A stretch of DNA of 35,590 nucleotides from Lentisphaeria bacterium. GTDB taxonomy: Bacteria > Verrucomicrobiota > Lentisphaeria > Oligosphaerales > Oligosphaeraceae. Shown here piece by piece: positions 8,593 to 15,869 of the stretch. Position numbers and translations under genes: made by a program. Positions within the stretch are counted from its first letter, which is position 1. Each line of letters starts with the position of its first letter. The DNA lies in NCBI GenBank assembly GCA_024405215.1, contig JAKSPB010000033.1, forward strand, positions 1 to 35,590. The letters are read 5' to 3'. Under the pieces are notes generated by a model. That model saw nothing but the letters and a program-made list of their open reading frames with translations, had not been told where the DNA came from and ran no database searches.

Positions 8593-9594
8593 TTACAGGA
8601 GTTCGGCGATCTGGACGGCGTTCAGGGCGGCGCCCTTCAGCAGCTGGTCGCCGCAGACGAAGAAGGCCAGGCTGTTGGGAACCGCCAGGTTGTAGCGGAG
8701 ACGGCCGGCCAGGACGTTGTACTGTTCGTTGGACTCGCTGGGCATGGGGAAATGGTTGTTCGCCGCATCGTTGACGATGGTGAGGCCGGGGGCCTTGCTC
8801 CAGGCTTCCAGGGCGGCTTCCACGGAGACCTTGTCCGCGAATTCCAGGGTGATGGCTTCCGCATGGCTGCGGAGGACGGGGACGCGCACGCAGGTGGCGC
8901 AGACGCCGATGCCGTCGTCGTGCATGATCTTCTTGGTCTCGTTGACCATCTTCATCTCTTCTGTGTTGTAGCCGTTTTCGCCGATGTCGGTGTTGTGGCT
9001 GAAGACGTTGAAGGCGTAGGGCCACTTGAAGACCTTGGGTTCGGGCTTGCCGCCGGCCAGCACGACCTTGGTCTGTTCCAAGAGCTCGTTCATGCCCTTG
9101 GCGCCGGCACCGGAGGCGGACTGGTAGGTGCAGACGTTGATGCGCTTCACGGGGGAGAGGTCATAGAGGGGCTTCACTGCAACCAGCATGATGATGGTGG
9201 TGCAGTTGGGGTTGGCGATGATGCCATGGTGCTTCTTGATGTCCTCGGGGTTGACTTCGGGGACCACCAGGGGCACATCGGGATCCATGCGGAAGCAGCT
9301 GGAGTTGTCCACCACGACGGTTCCAGCCTTGACTGCGGAGGGAGCGAACTCCTTGGAGATGGAGCCGCCTGCGGAGAAGAGTGCCACGTCGATGTCCTTG
9401 AAGGAATCGTGGGTGAGTTCTTCGATGGTATAGGTCTGGCCCTTGAACCGGGTCTGCTTTCCTGCGGAGCGGGCACTGGCCAGAAGGCGGAGGTTCTTCA
9501 CGGGGAAGTTCCGCTTTTCCAGGGTCTTCAGCATTTCCACGCCGACGGCACCGGTGGCACCTACCACCGCGACATTGAGGGGACGGTTTGCCAT
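8593..9594 (-). CDS. asd: Aspartate-semialdehyde dehydrogenase
   Basis: This NADP-dependent enzyme reduces aspartyl phosphate to aspartate semialdehyde, the branch point to lysine/diaminopimelate, threonine and methionine. The 333-residue protein has the N-terminal nucleotide-binding motif VVGATGAVG (about 8-16), the catalytic cysteine in NPNCTT, the QSASGAGAKGM segment and a conserved C-terminal SLAFFVCGDQLLKGAA. I chose ATG 9594 (MANRPLN) because AAAGGAAA lies upstream and homologues start just before the VGATG motif; the open frame further upstream overlaps the intergenic hairpin and htpG. It lies 71 bp after htpG, in the same direction, and is followed by two hairpins. Confidence 0.95.
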   Translation of the reverse strand: MANRPLNVAVVGATGAVGVEMLKTLEKRNFPVKNLRLLASARSAGKQTRFKGQTYTIEELTHDSFKDIDVALFSAGGSISKEFAPSAVKAGTVVVDNSSCFRMDPDVPLVVPEVNPEDIKKHHGIIANPNCTTIIMLVAVKPLYDLSPVKRINVCTYQSASGAGAKGMNELLEQTKVVLAGGKPEPKVFKWPYAFNVFSHNTDIGENGYNTEEMKMVNETKKIMHDDGIGVCATCVRVPVLRSHAEAITLEFADKVSVEAALEAWSKAPGLTIVNDAANNHFPMPSESNEQYNVLAGRLRYNLAVPNSLAFFVCGDQLLKGAALNAVQIAELL

Positions 9595-9626
9595 TGTTGT
9601 TTCCTTTGGAGTGTTTTGTTTGAGAC

Positions 9627-9648
9627 GGGGCGGAATTTCTTCCGCCCC
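9627..9648. other. Perfect hairpin between htpG and asd
   Basis: GGGGCGGAA (9627-9635) and TTCCGCCCC (9640-9648) form a perfect 9-bp stem. On the minus strand the 4-base loop is GAAA, a stable GNRA tetraloop. No T run follows, so it may be an mRNA processing or stability element between the two genes rather than a terminator. Confidence 0.6.
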
Positions 9649-9665
9649 ACAGGGTGTTATGGGGA

Positions 9666-11615
9666 CTACTTCAGGGAATCGGCCATCAGGGACGCGATCT
9701 GCTTCGCGAAGTCGCGAGGATCGTCGATGGGCAGGTTCGCCATGAGACGGGCGGAGTCGAAAAGCATCTTGGCGTAGTCCGCCAGCTTCGGGCTCTCCGC
9801 GTCCTTGGCCAGGACGTCGCGCAGGGCGGCGATGAGAGGATGGGCGGGGTTGATCTCCAGGATCTGCTTGGTCTCGGGGACTTCCTGCTTCAGGGCCTTC
9901 ATCATGCGCTGCATCTGCTGGCTCATGGCCCACTCGGCGTCCACCAGGCAGCAGGCGCTGTCGGTAAGGCGGTTGGAGAGCTTGACCTGGGAGACCTTCT
10001 CCTTCAGGAGCTCCTGGAGCTTGGCGACCAGGGCGGAGTTGGTCTCCTCGGCTGCCTTGCGCTCGTCGGCCTTGGCCTTCTTCTCCTCCTCGGTGTCCAG
10101 ATCCACATCGCCTTTGGAGATGTCACGCAAGGGCTTGTCCTTGTAGGATTCGATGGAGGGGATGACGAACTCGTCCACGGGATCCGTCAGGAAGAGCACC
10201 TCGAAGCCCTTCTTCTGGAAGGCCTCGAGCTGCGGGGAGTTCTTGGCGTTGACCAGGTCCTCCGCGGTGAGGTAGTAGATCTCCTTCTGGGTTTCGGGCA
10301 TCCGGGTCACGTAGTCGGCCAAGGTGGTGCGCTTGCCGTCTTCCAGGGTGGTGCTGTGGAACATCATCAGGTTCTGGATCTTCTCGGTGTTTTCGAAGTC
10401 CTCGCGGAGGCCTTCCTTGAGGACGGCGCCGAAACTGGTGTAGAAGGCATCGTAGCGCTCGGGGGCGTTCTTCAGCATGTCCGCCAGGGTGTCCAGGACC
10501 TTCTTGGTGATGTTCTTGCGGATGATGGTCAGGGCACGGGCCTCTTGGAGCATTTCACGGGAGACGTTCAGTGGCAGGTCGGCGGAATCCACTACGCCGC
10601 GCAGGAAGCGCAGGTAGCGGGGCAGGAGCTGTTCGCAGGTGTCCGTGATGAAGACGCGATGCACGTAGAGCTGGAGGCCTTTCGGGCGGTTTTCCTGGAC
10701 CAGCATGTCCCACATGGGCTTCTGGGGGATGTAGACCAGCGCCTTGAATTCGGCCTGGCCTTCCACGGACCAGTGGATGGTCTCGAAAGGCTCCTGGTAG
10801 TCGTGGGAGAGGTGGCGGTAGAACTCGTCGTATTCCTCCTTCTTGATGTCGTTCTTGGCACGCAGCCAGATGGCCTTCTGGGAGTTCAGCGTTTCTTCCA
10901 CGATGGAGACCACGGGGGGCACGGGCTTTCCGTCGGCGTCCTTGACTTCCTTCCCGTCGGCGTCCTTGACAGGCTCCTGGTGCTCCACGTCCATGGCGAT
11001 GGGATGTTCCACGAAGTCGGAGTACTTCTTGACGATGTTGCGGAGGCGCCACTCTTCCAGGAACTCGGTCTCGTCGTCTTTCAGATGGATGATGACATCG
11101 GTGCCGCGGGTTTCCTTGGTGACGTTCTCGAGGGTGTAGAATCCGTCTCCTTTGGAAATCCACTTGACGCCCTGGGATTTGTCGCCGGCGCGGCGGGTGA
11201 TCAGGGTGACTTCGTCGGCCACCATGAAAGCGGAGTAGAAGCCCACGCCGAACTGGCCGATCAACTCAGGAGGAAGCTCCTCCTTGTTGGCCTTGAGATT
11301 CTCCAGGAAGTGCTTGGTGCCGGAGTTGGCCACGGTGCCGATGTTCTTCTCCACTTCCGCTGCGGTCATGCCGATGCCGTTGTCGCGGACGGTGAGGGTC
11401 TTTGCGTCCTTGTCCACGATGAGCTTGATCTTCCATTCCGGAGAGTCTTCCAGCACGGAAGGGTCCTTCAGGGATTCGAAGCGCGCGCGGTCGATGGCGT
11501 CGGAGGCGTTGGAGATGATTTCGCGCAGGAAAATCTCCTTGTTGGAGTAGAGGGAATGGATGACCAGGTCGAGCATCTGCTTGACTTCGGTCTTGAATTC
11601 GTGTTGTTCAGCCAT
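9666..11615 (-). CDS. htpG: HtpG, Hsp90-family chaperone
   Basis: HtpG is the bacterial Hsp90, an ATP-driven cytoplasmic chaperone. The 649-residue protein shows the N-terminal GHKL ATPase elements: YSNKEIFLREIISNASDA, DNGIGMT, GTVANSGTKHFLENL and GQFGVGFYSAFMVAD. The middle domain contains KALVYIPQKP and LPLNVSREMLQE, and a C-terminal dimerisation region follows. ATG 11615 (MAEQHEFKTEV) matches the usual family start; no strong ribosome binding site is visible. It is slightly longer than the E. coli protein, with an acidic loop near residues 220-250 (DADGKEVKDADGKP). The gene follows the acetyltransferase-like/TIM-barrel fusion across a gap holding two hairpins. Confidence 0.96.
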   Translation of the reverse strand: MAEQHEFKTEVKQMLDLVIHSLYSNKEIFLREIISNASDAIDRARFESLKDPSVLEDSPEWKIKLIVDKDAKTLTVRDNGIGMTAAEVEKNIGTVANSGTKHFLENLKANKEELPPELIGQFGVGFYSAFMVADEVTLITRRAGDKSQGVKWISKGDGFYTLENVTKETRGTDVIIHLKDDETEFLEEWRLRNIVKKYSDFVEHPIAMDVEHQEPVKDADGKEVKDADGKPVPPVVSIVEETLNSQKAIWLRAKNDIKKEEYDEFYRHLSHDYQEPFETIHWSVEGQAEFKALVYIPQKPMWDMLVQENRPKGLQLYVHRVFITDTCEQLLPRYLRFLRGVVDSADLPLNVSREMLQEARALTIIRKNITKKVLDTLADMLKNAPERYDAFYTSFGAVLKEGLREDFENTEKIQNLMMFHSTTLEDGKRTTLADYVTRMPETQKEIYYLTAEDLVNAKNSPQLEAFQKKGFEVLFLTDPVDEFVIPSIESYKDKPLRDISKGDVDLDTEEEKKAKADERKAAEETNSALVAKLQELLKEKVSQVKLSNRLTDSACCLVDAEWAMSQQMQRMMKALKQEVPETKQILEINPAHPLIAALRDVLAKDAESPKLADYAKMLFDSARLMANLPIDDPRDFAKQIASLMADSLK

Positions 11616-11644
11616 GATATTTTGTTTGATGGAGTTGTCCTGGC

Positions 11645-11697
11645 GCCTTCTCCCGGCAGGGGGAGAAGGCACCTGAAATCGGCACCGTCCGGTGCCG
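11645..11697. other. Two adjacent perfect hairpins before htpG
   Basis: GCCTTCTCCC (11645-11654) pairs with GGGAGAAGGC (11661-11670), 10 bp with a 6-base loop. Ten bases on, CGGCACCG (11680-11687) pairs with CGGTGCCG (11690-11697) around TC. They fill the 101-bp gap between the upstream fusion gene and htpG on the minus strand. Neither has a T run; they could be Rho-independent-like pausing sites, RNA stabilisers or protein-binding palindromes. Confidence 0.6.
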
Positions 11698-11716
11698 GGA
11701 AAGTGCGTGTGGAGCC

Positions 11717-13159
11717 TTATTCGATGGCGTCGCGGAATTGCGCGACGGCTTCGGCCAAGGTGCCGGGGTACTTGTGGCCGCCTCCCAGGACGACAAAGCC
11801 GTTGAAGTTCCCGCAGCGCAAGATGGAGAGCATCTCCAGGACCTCGCCGTTGCCCTGGGCGAATTTCGCGGGCGTGCCGTCCCAGAGCGCGTCAGCCATG
11901 TCCAGCTGGCTGATGGTGTGGATGAACCGTCCGATTCTCCAGGAGCCCAGGAAGGGATGCTCGCCTGCCAGCGCGAATTCCGCCGGGTTGAAGACGAAGG
12001 CGCGGGGGTCCTTGCGCCCCTTGGTGGCGGTGGCCAGGAGGGCCTTGGCGGTTTCGGAGCTGATGCCGGTGTTCACGAAGTCCAGCTGGATCTTCAGTTT
12101 CTTGAAAACCTTTTCAGCCTCGGGGAGTGCGGCGGCCAGCGGCGCGATGACGCGGGTGATGCCGGCTGCCGCCCAGTCGTCCGCGCGCTTTTCCCAGTCG
12201 GCGGGGAAGGCGGGAAGACGCAGGGCGGAGATGCCGATGCCGTTCTCCTTCAGCTCGGCCACGGCGGCCTGCAGCTTGGCTGCGGGCAGGTAGGCTGCCG
12301 CTTTGCCCTGGATGAAGTCAAGTTCGATCCATTCCAGGCCTGCGGCCTTCAGGTTCTCGACCATCTCCGGAACGTAGCGCCCGCAAAGGGATGCGGCTGC
12401 CGCCAGATGGAAGGACTCCTTGGCGAAGATGCTCTTGGCGATGGCGGCGCGCTGAGAGACGCAGTCTGCGCAGGCGGGGTTGATGCACAGCGCGAAGGCC
12501 GGGTCGTCCTGCCCGACTTCCAGCAGGGTGTCCATCATGGCCTGCGCGTCAATGAGACGGACCTGGGCATTGCCGATGCGCGCCACGGCGGAGATTCCTT
12601 CCAGGCGGAGCAGACTGTCCAGTCCGATGAAGTCTCGGTGGGGGCCGGGATAGCAGGGCCACTTGCGGGTGACTGACTTTCCCTTGGCGTCCAGGGAGGT
12701 GGTCTCCACTGTGCGGAGATAAGGCAGGTCGAGCCAGGCTTCCACGGAGTGGAGCATGGTGTTGCGGTCCATGTCCACGCCTAGCAGGCAGATCTGTCCG
12801 CCGGCTTTTGCGATGCGGTCGTAGGGGCTGCCTTCGCCGTGTGCGGTAGCTGCCTTCAGGTGGTCGGCCAGGAGGCTCTTCGCCTTGGCGCCCACCGCAG
12901 CCAGCGTGCCCACGGGCGCGTCGCTGACCACGGCGCCCTTCCAGTTGCGGACCAGTTCCGTGAGGATGCCCAACTTGCCGAAGACAGGAACCACCAGGGT
13001 GCCCTTGGGGCCCAGGACATTCAGGAAGGCCTGGATGATGCCTTCGGGACCGCCCTCCACGGGGCCAAGGGCTACGACGGAGCTATGCAGCAACACCACG
13101 CCGCCTTTCTTGATGCCCAGGTTCTGGAGGGATTTCTCAAGTTCTGTACGTTTCAACAT
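11717..13159 (-). CDS. Fusion: AAC(3)-like acyltransferase domain plus sugar isomerase-like TIM barrel
   Basis: The first half (about 1-260) matches the aminoglycoside 3-N-acetyltransferase (YokD/FrbF) family: GGVVLLHSSVVALGPVEGG, GPKGTLVVPVFG, a central HGEGSPYDRI and HSVEAWLDLPY. Many family members act on substrates other than antibiotics. The usual RS-x-HP segment is not seen. The second half (about 270-480) looks like a xylose-isomerase/AP-endonuclease-type TIM barrel (SFHLAAAASLCGRYVPEMVENL...GLEWIELDF...FNGFVVLGGGHKY). The 480 residues form one open frame without a break. ATG 13159 has AAAGAGG upstream. It lies 14 bp after the cyclase-family gene and is surely co-transcribed with it. 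The reaction is unknown; drug resistance should not be assumed. Confidence 0.75.
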   Translation of the reverse strand: MLKRTELEKSLQNLGIKKGGVVLLHSSVVALGPVEGGPEGIIQAFLNVLGPKGTLVVPVFGKLGILTELVRNWKGAVVSDAPVGTLAAVGAKAKSLLADHLKAATAHGEGSPYDRIAKAGGQICLLGVDMDRNTMLHSVEAWLDLPYLRTVETTSLDAKGKSVTRKWPCYPGPHRDFIGLDSLLRLEGISAVARIGNAQVRLIDAQAMMDTLLEVGQDDPAFALCINPACADCVSQRAAIAKSIFAKESFHLAAAASLCGRYVPEMVENLKAAGLEWIELDFIQGKAAAYLPAAKLQAAVAELKENGIGISALRLPAFPADWEKRADDWAAAGITRVIAPLAAALPEAEKVFKKLKIQLDFVNTGISSETAKALLATATKGRKDPRAFVFNPAEFALAGEHPFLGSWRIGRFIHTISQLDMADALWDGTPAKFAQGNGEVLEMLSILRCGNFNGFVVLGGGHKYPGTLAEAVAQFRDAIE

Positions 13160-13173
13160 GATGGGAACCTCTT

Positions 13174-13815
13174 TTATTCTTCGACTTCTGCCAGGATGCG
13201 GCAGGGGATTTGCTTGACGGAGGGAATCGGAAAGAAAATGACGCTGACGAGGGCCGTCTCCGGCAAAGGAGCCAGGAGGCCGGGCTCGCAGACGGTGCAG
13301 ATGCCGGCGCCAAAGAGCTTCAGGAAGACGCCGTCCAGGCTGGTGCTTTCATAGACATCCGAGAGGATGCAGCGGCAGCCGGTGGAGATGATCCAGTCCA
13401 CGGCGTCCATGGCGAGCCAGACCGTGCGTTGCTCAATTTCCCAGAAGTGACGGTTTCCTAAGGCGTTGATGACCAGGAAAGGCGTCTTGATGTCGCCGCC
13501 TGCCGCCTGCCGCAGATCTTCCGCCGTGATGCCGCCGGAGCGGTCCGGACGGTCCAGGTGGATGGTGCGGCAGGGAATGCGGTAGAGCAGTTCCGGGGGG
13601 AAGTTCTTGGCATCCCAGCCATTGTCCGTCTCCTTGATATGTCCGGGGAAGTCGATGTACGATCCCGTCATGGAGGAGAGCGTCAGCTTGTGCACCAGGC
13701 CGGTGTAGCGGCAGCTTGCGGATTTCAGCGCGACTTCGCGGTTGTCGATGCTGTAGCTATGGCTGTCGTCGAAGCTGCGCTGGTCGGCTGCTCTGGATAA
13801 ATCAATAAGACGCAT
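13174..13815 (-). CDS. Cyclase / kynurenine-formamidase-like family protein with altered metal motif
   Basis: The 213-residue product resembles the cyclase family (PF04199), metal-dependent amidohydrolases that include bacterial kynurenine formamidase. It starts with the typical MRLIDLSR and has YIDFPGHI, NALGNRHFWE and a Cys-rich end. The family's metal motif HxGTHxDxPxH reads MTGSYIDFPGH here: both upstream histidines are replaced, while the aspartate and the last histidine remain. It may use a different metal site, or have lost catalysis. It is the first gene of a two-gene unit with the acetyltransferase-like/TIM-barrel fusion, so the two may act on the same compound. Confidence 0.68.
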   Translation of the reverse strand: MRLIDLSRAADQRSFDDSHSYSIDNREVALKSASCRYTGLVHKLTLSSMTGSYIDFPGHIKETDNGWDAKNFPPELLYRIPCRTIHLDRPDRSGGITAEDLRQAAGGDIKTPFLVINALGNRHFWEIEQRTVWLAMDAVDWIISTGCRCILSDVYESTSLDGVFLKLFGAGICTVCEPGLLAPLPETALVSVIFFPIPSVKQIPCRILAEVEE

Positions 13816-14061
13816 TTTGCGAAAGGGATGGCTTGCTCCCTGAAAAAAAACTGCGGGAGGCAGGAAAATCCTGCGAAAAGGGAAAACGCCTTAAAATAAT
13901 GCCCCTACAGGGATTTGTGCGTCTGTTGCCAAGGCTAATTTCCGGGGCGACGAGTCCGACGCGTCTGGGCGAAGGACGAATTCTTCGAACGGCTTCCGTA
14001 CTGTGCGCTGCCGTCGTCGTTTTGCGCCCCCGTGGGCTGAGATACTGTCGCCGCGTTAAAA

Positions 14062-15165
14062 CTACAGATCCAGCCCCTCGAAGCCTGTCCAGACATTCCG
14101 TCCTGTGTAGGTGCGTGCCGTGGCTTCGCCGTGCAACACCTTCAGTACGGGCAGGGCCATGGCTTCCTGTTCCATTTCCCCCGGATAGGCCACAAGGGGG
14201 GCGATGAAGCCGCATCTGGCGCGAAGGCCGTCGACCACGTCGGCATAGCGGACCAGCCCGCCAGTGAGAAGGATGGCGTCCACGTGTCCGCTGAGAACGG
14301 CGCTCATGCCGCCGATGAGCTTGGCGATCTGGTAGATCATCGTCTGCCAGACAAGCGTTGCCTTGCGGTCACCTTGCTCGACGAGGGAATGGACGGTCGC
14401 CGCGTTGGAGGTCCCGAAGAGTTCCACGAAGCCGCCGGAGCGTGCGCAGAGGAGCCGTGTCTCCTCCAGGGAATGCCGCTCGATGTAGTCAAGGAGCTGT
14501 AGGACGGGCACCGAGCCGATGCGGGTCGGCGTGAAGGCGCCTTCGCCGTCCGAGCCCAGATTGCCGTCCACCATTCGTCCGTGGTCGTGTGCGGCGACCG
14601 TGATGCCGCCGTCGATATGGGCCACGATGAAATTGCAATCCTCGTATCGTAGCCCCAGCTTTGTCGCGTGGAATTCGGCGACGGCTTTCTGGTTGAGGAC
14701 GTGCGCCTGGGGGAGGCGGTAGAGCCCCTTGATGCCCGTCAGCCGTGCCAGGTCGCCGAACTCGTCCACATTCGTGGGATTGAGCGTGTACGCCTTCTTG
14801 CCATATTCGCAGGCGAATTTCCAGGCGAGCATGACGCCGAGTTTTGCAGGGTGTTCCGTGCCGCTGAGTCCGTTCGCCGTGTCTTCCACGAGTTTGGGAT
14901 CGACGATGGTGACGCCGCTGGGCTGCGAGCAGGCACCGCCGCCGCGTCCAACGCAGGCGTCAATGGATTCGGGGGCGACGTTCTCTTCCTGCAGCATCTC
15001 CATGATGACGCCGTAGCGGAAGGGAAGCTGGTCGTTGACATGGGCAAATTGGAGCAGCACCGAGGAGTCATGGAAGAGGCTTCGTTCAAAGACAACTCGC
15101 TCGTCGTCGAAGAGGCTTACCTTGGTCGATGTCGATCCGGGATTGATGATCAATAGTCTTGTCAT
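14062..15165 (-). CDS. buk: Butyrate kinase (or branched-chain fatty acid kinase)
   Basis: Butyrate kinase interconverts butyryl phosphate plus ADP and butyrate plus ATP, the last step of one fermentation route; relatives act on isobutyrate. The 367-residue protein belongs to the acetate/butyrate kinase (ASKHA) fold, with the start RLLIINPGSTSTKVSLFDDE, GRGGG near residue 75, the ATP-site HIDGGITVAAH and the later LTGGLVRY. I take ATG 15165 (MTRLLIINPG) because the family starts there. No phosphotransbutyrylase gene is in the window. A likely promoter is seen about 150 bp upstream. Confidence 0.92.
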   Translation of the reverse strand: MTRLLIINPGSTSTKVSLFDDERVVFERSLFHDSSVLLQFAHVNDQLPFRYGVIMEMLQEENVAPESIDACVGRGGGACSQPSGVTIVDPKLVEDTANGLSGTEHPAKLGVMLAWKFACEYGKKAYTLNPTNVDEFGDLARLTGIKGLYRLPQAHVLNQKAVAEFHATKLGLRYEDCNFIVAHIDGGITVAAHDHGRMVDGNLGSDGEGAFTPTRIGSVPVLQLLDYIERHSLEETRLLCARSGGFVELFGTSNAATVHSLVEQGDRKATLVWQTMIYQIAKLIGGMSAVLSGHVDAILLTGGLVRYADVVDGLRARCGFIAPLVAYPGEMEQEAMALPVLKVLHGEATARTYTGRNVWTGFEGLDL

Positions 15166-15310
15166 AGGAGGCTTCTGCAATTGCCTCAAGGCATTTTTAC
15201 TGACAGTGCAAGGAATCGCGGCAGACCGTCTCCGCGGATTGGACTCCCAGAGGGGCAGGCAGCAAGACCGACATCCGTAAAATAGACTTTCGGCGTCTTG
15301 TTTTCGGCTA

Positions 15311-15338
15311 AATATATTCTCAAAACATGTAACTTCAA
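15311..15338 (-). promoter_or_regulatory. Candidate sigma-70 promoter of buk
   Basis: Read on the minus strand, TTGAAG (15338-15333) and TATATT (15316-15311) are 16 bp apart, in an AT-rich patch. A transcript would start near 15304 and have a leader of about 140 bases before buk. Confidence 0.45.
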
Positions 15339-15831
15339 AAGAAGGACTTTGTTATTCGCACATTTTCGCTGGGCGGGAGGAAATTTCCTGTCTCAAAGGC
15401 GATGCAGCAGAAGAAAACGCCGGATCGGAAAGCCCTATTTCCTTAAGCAGTCCTCTTGTTTGCTGCAAAAACGACAGGGCTGTTTCTTTCTGGGCGCCTT
15501 CTTTTCACAACCACCGCCTAAGAACTGGCCTTGTGGTGGCGGGAAACGGATTCCGGGATTATGTTATGGCCGGAACGGTTCCGTGGCAAGCTTGAAGGCG
15601 CGATGTATTTTTGATTCGATGTTTTGGGGAAAATGTATTATGAAAACAATCCTGCGTTTTTTTGCGGGGTTCCGCTATCCCAGAAGGGGCTTTCTGTTTT
15701 TGGGGGCATGTTAATGGCAACGTGTTGTGTTTCTCGATGTTGCTTGTATTGTCTGTTGTGTTTTTGTTTTCAAGTCGCATCAATGGGCCAGCTCGTTGTC
15801 GCCTCCCGCTAAGGAATCGTCAACAGATGAT

Positions 15832-15868
15832 GTGACAAATTGACAAGACTTTACCATAAATGTATAAA
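15832..15868 (+). promoter_or_regulatory. Overlapping promoter boxes abutting the Tet(M)-like start codon
   Basis: TTGACA (15840-15845) and TATAAA (15863-15868) have ideal 17-bp spacing, but the start point would fall just inside the ATG at 15870. A second set, GTGACA (15832-15837) and CATAAA (15855-15860), also with 17-bp spacing, would start 2-4 bases before the ATG. This points to a leaderless or near-leaderless message, in keeping with the lack of a ribosome binding site. Confidence 0.45.
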
Positions 15869-15869
15869 A

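Larger units (their letters stand above)
15166..15869. other. Large intergenic region between divergent genes
   Basis: These 704 bp separate the divergent buk and Tet(M)-like genes and are more AT-rich than their surroundings. They hold a candidate buk promoter near 15311-15338, a small palindrome CGGAAC-G-GTTCCG near 15572, a short Cys-rich open frame (15708-15812), and overlapping promoter-like boxes abutting the Tet(M)-like gene. The longer open frame at 15298-15714 looks unlike a protein. No RNA gene is evident. Confidence 0.6.

Noticed and set aside
8425-9777. Plus-strand open frame opposite asd
   Set aside because: asd is certain on the minus strand; the antisense product is a Gly/Val/His-rich artefact.
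9654-12293. Very long plus-strand open frame opposite htpG and the fusion gene
   Set aside because: It is antisense to two well-supported genes and its product is dominated by Gly, Val, Leu, Asp and His in a pattern set by the opposite-strand codons.
15298-15714. 138-residue open frame in the large intergenic region
   Set aside because: No ribosome binding site, no recognisable domain, and it crosses the candidate buk promoter.
15620-15869. Tet(M)-type transcription attenuation leader
   Set aside because: I looked for the MLCMPMLM-like leader peptide and paired attenuator hairpins and found neither.
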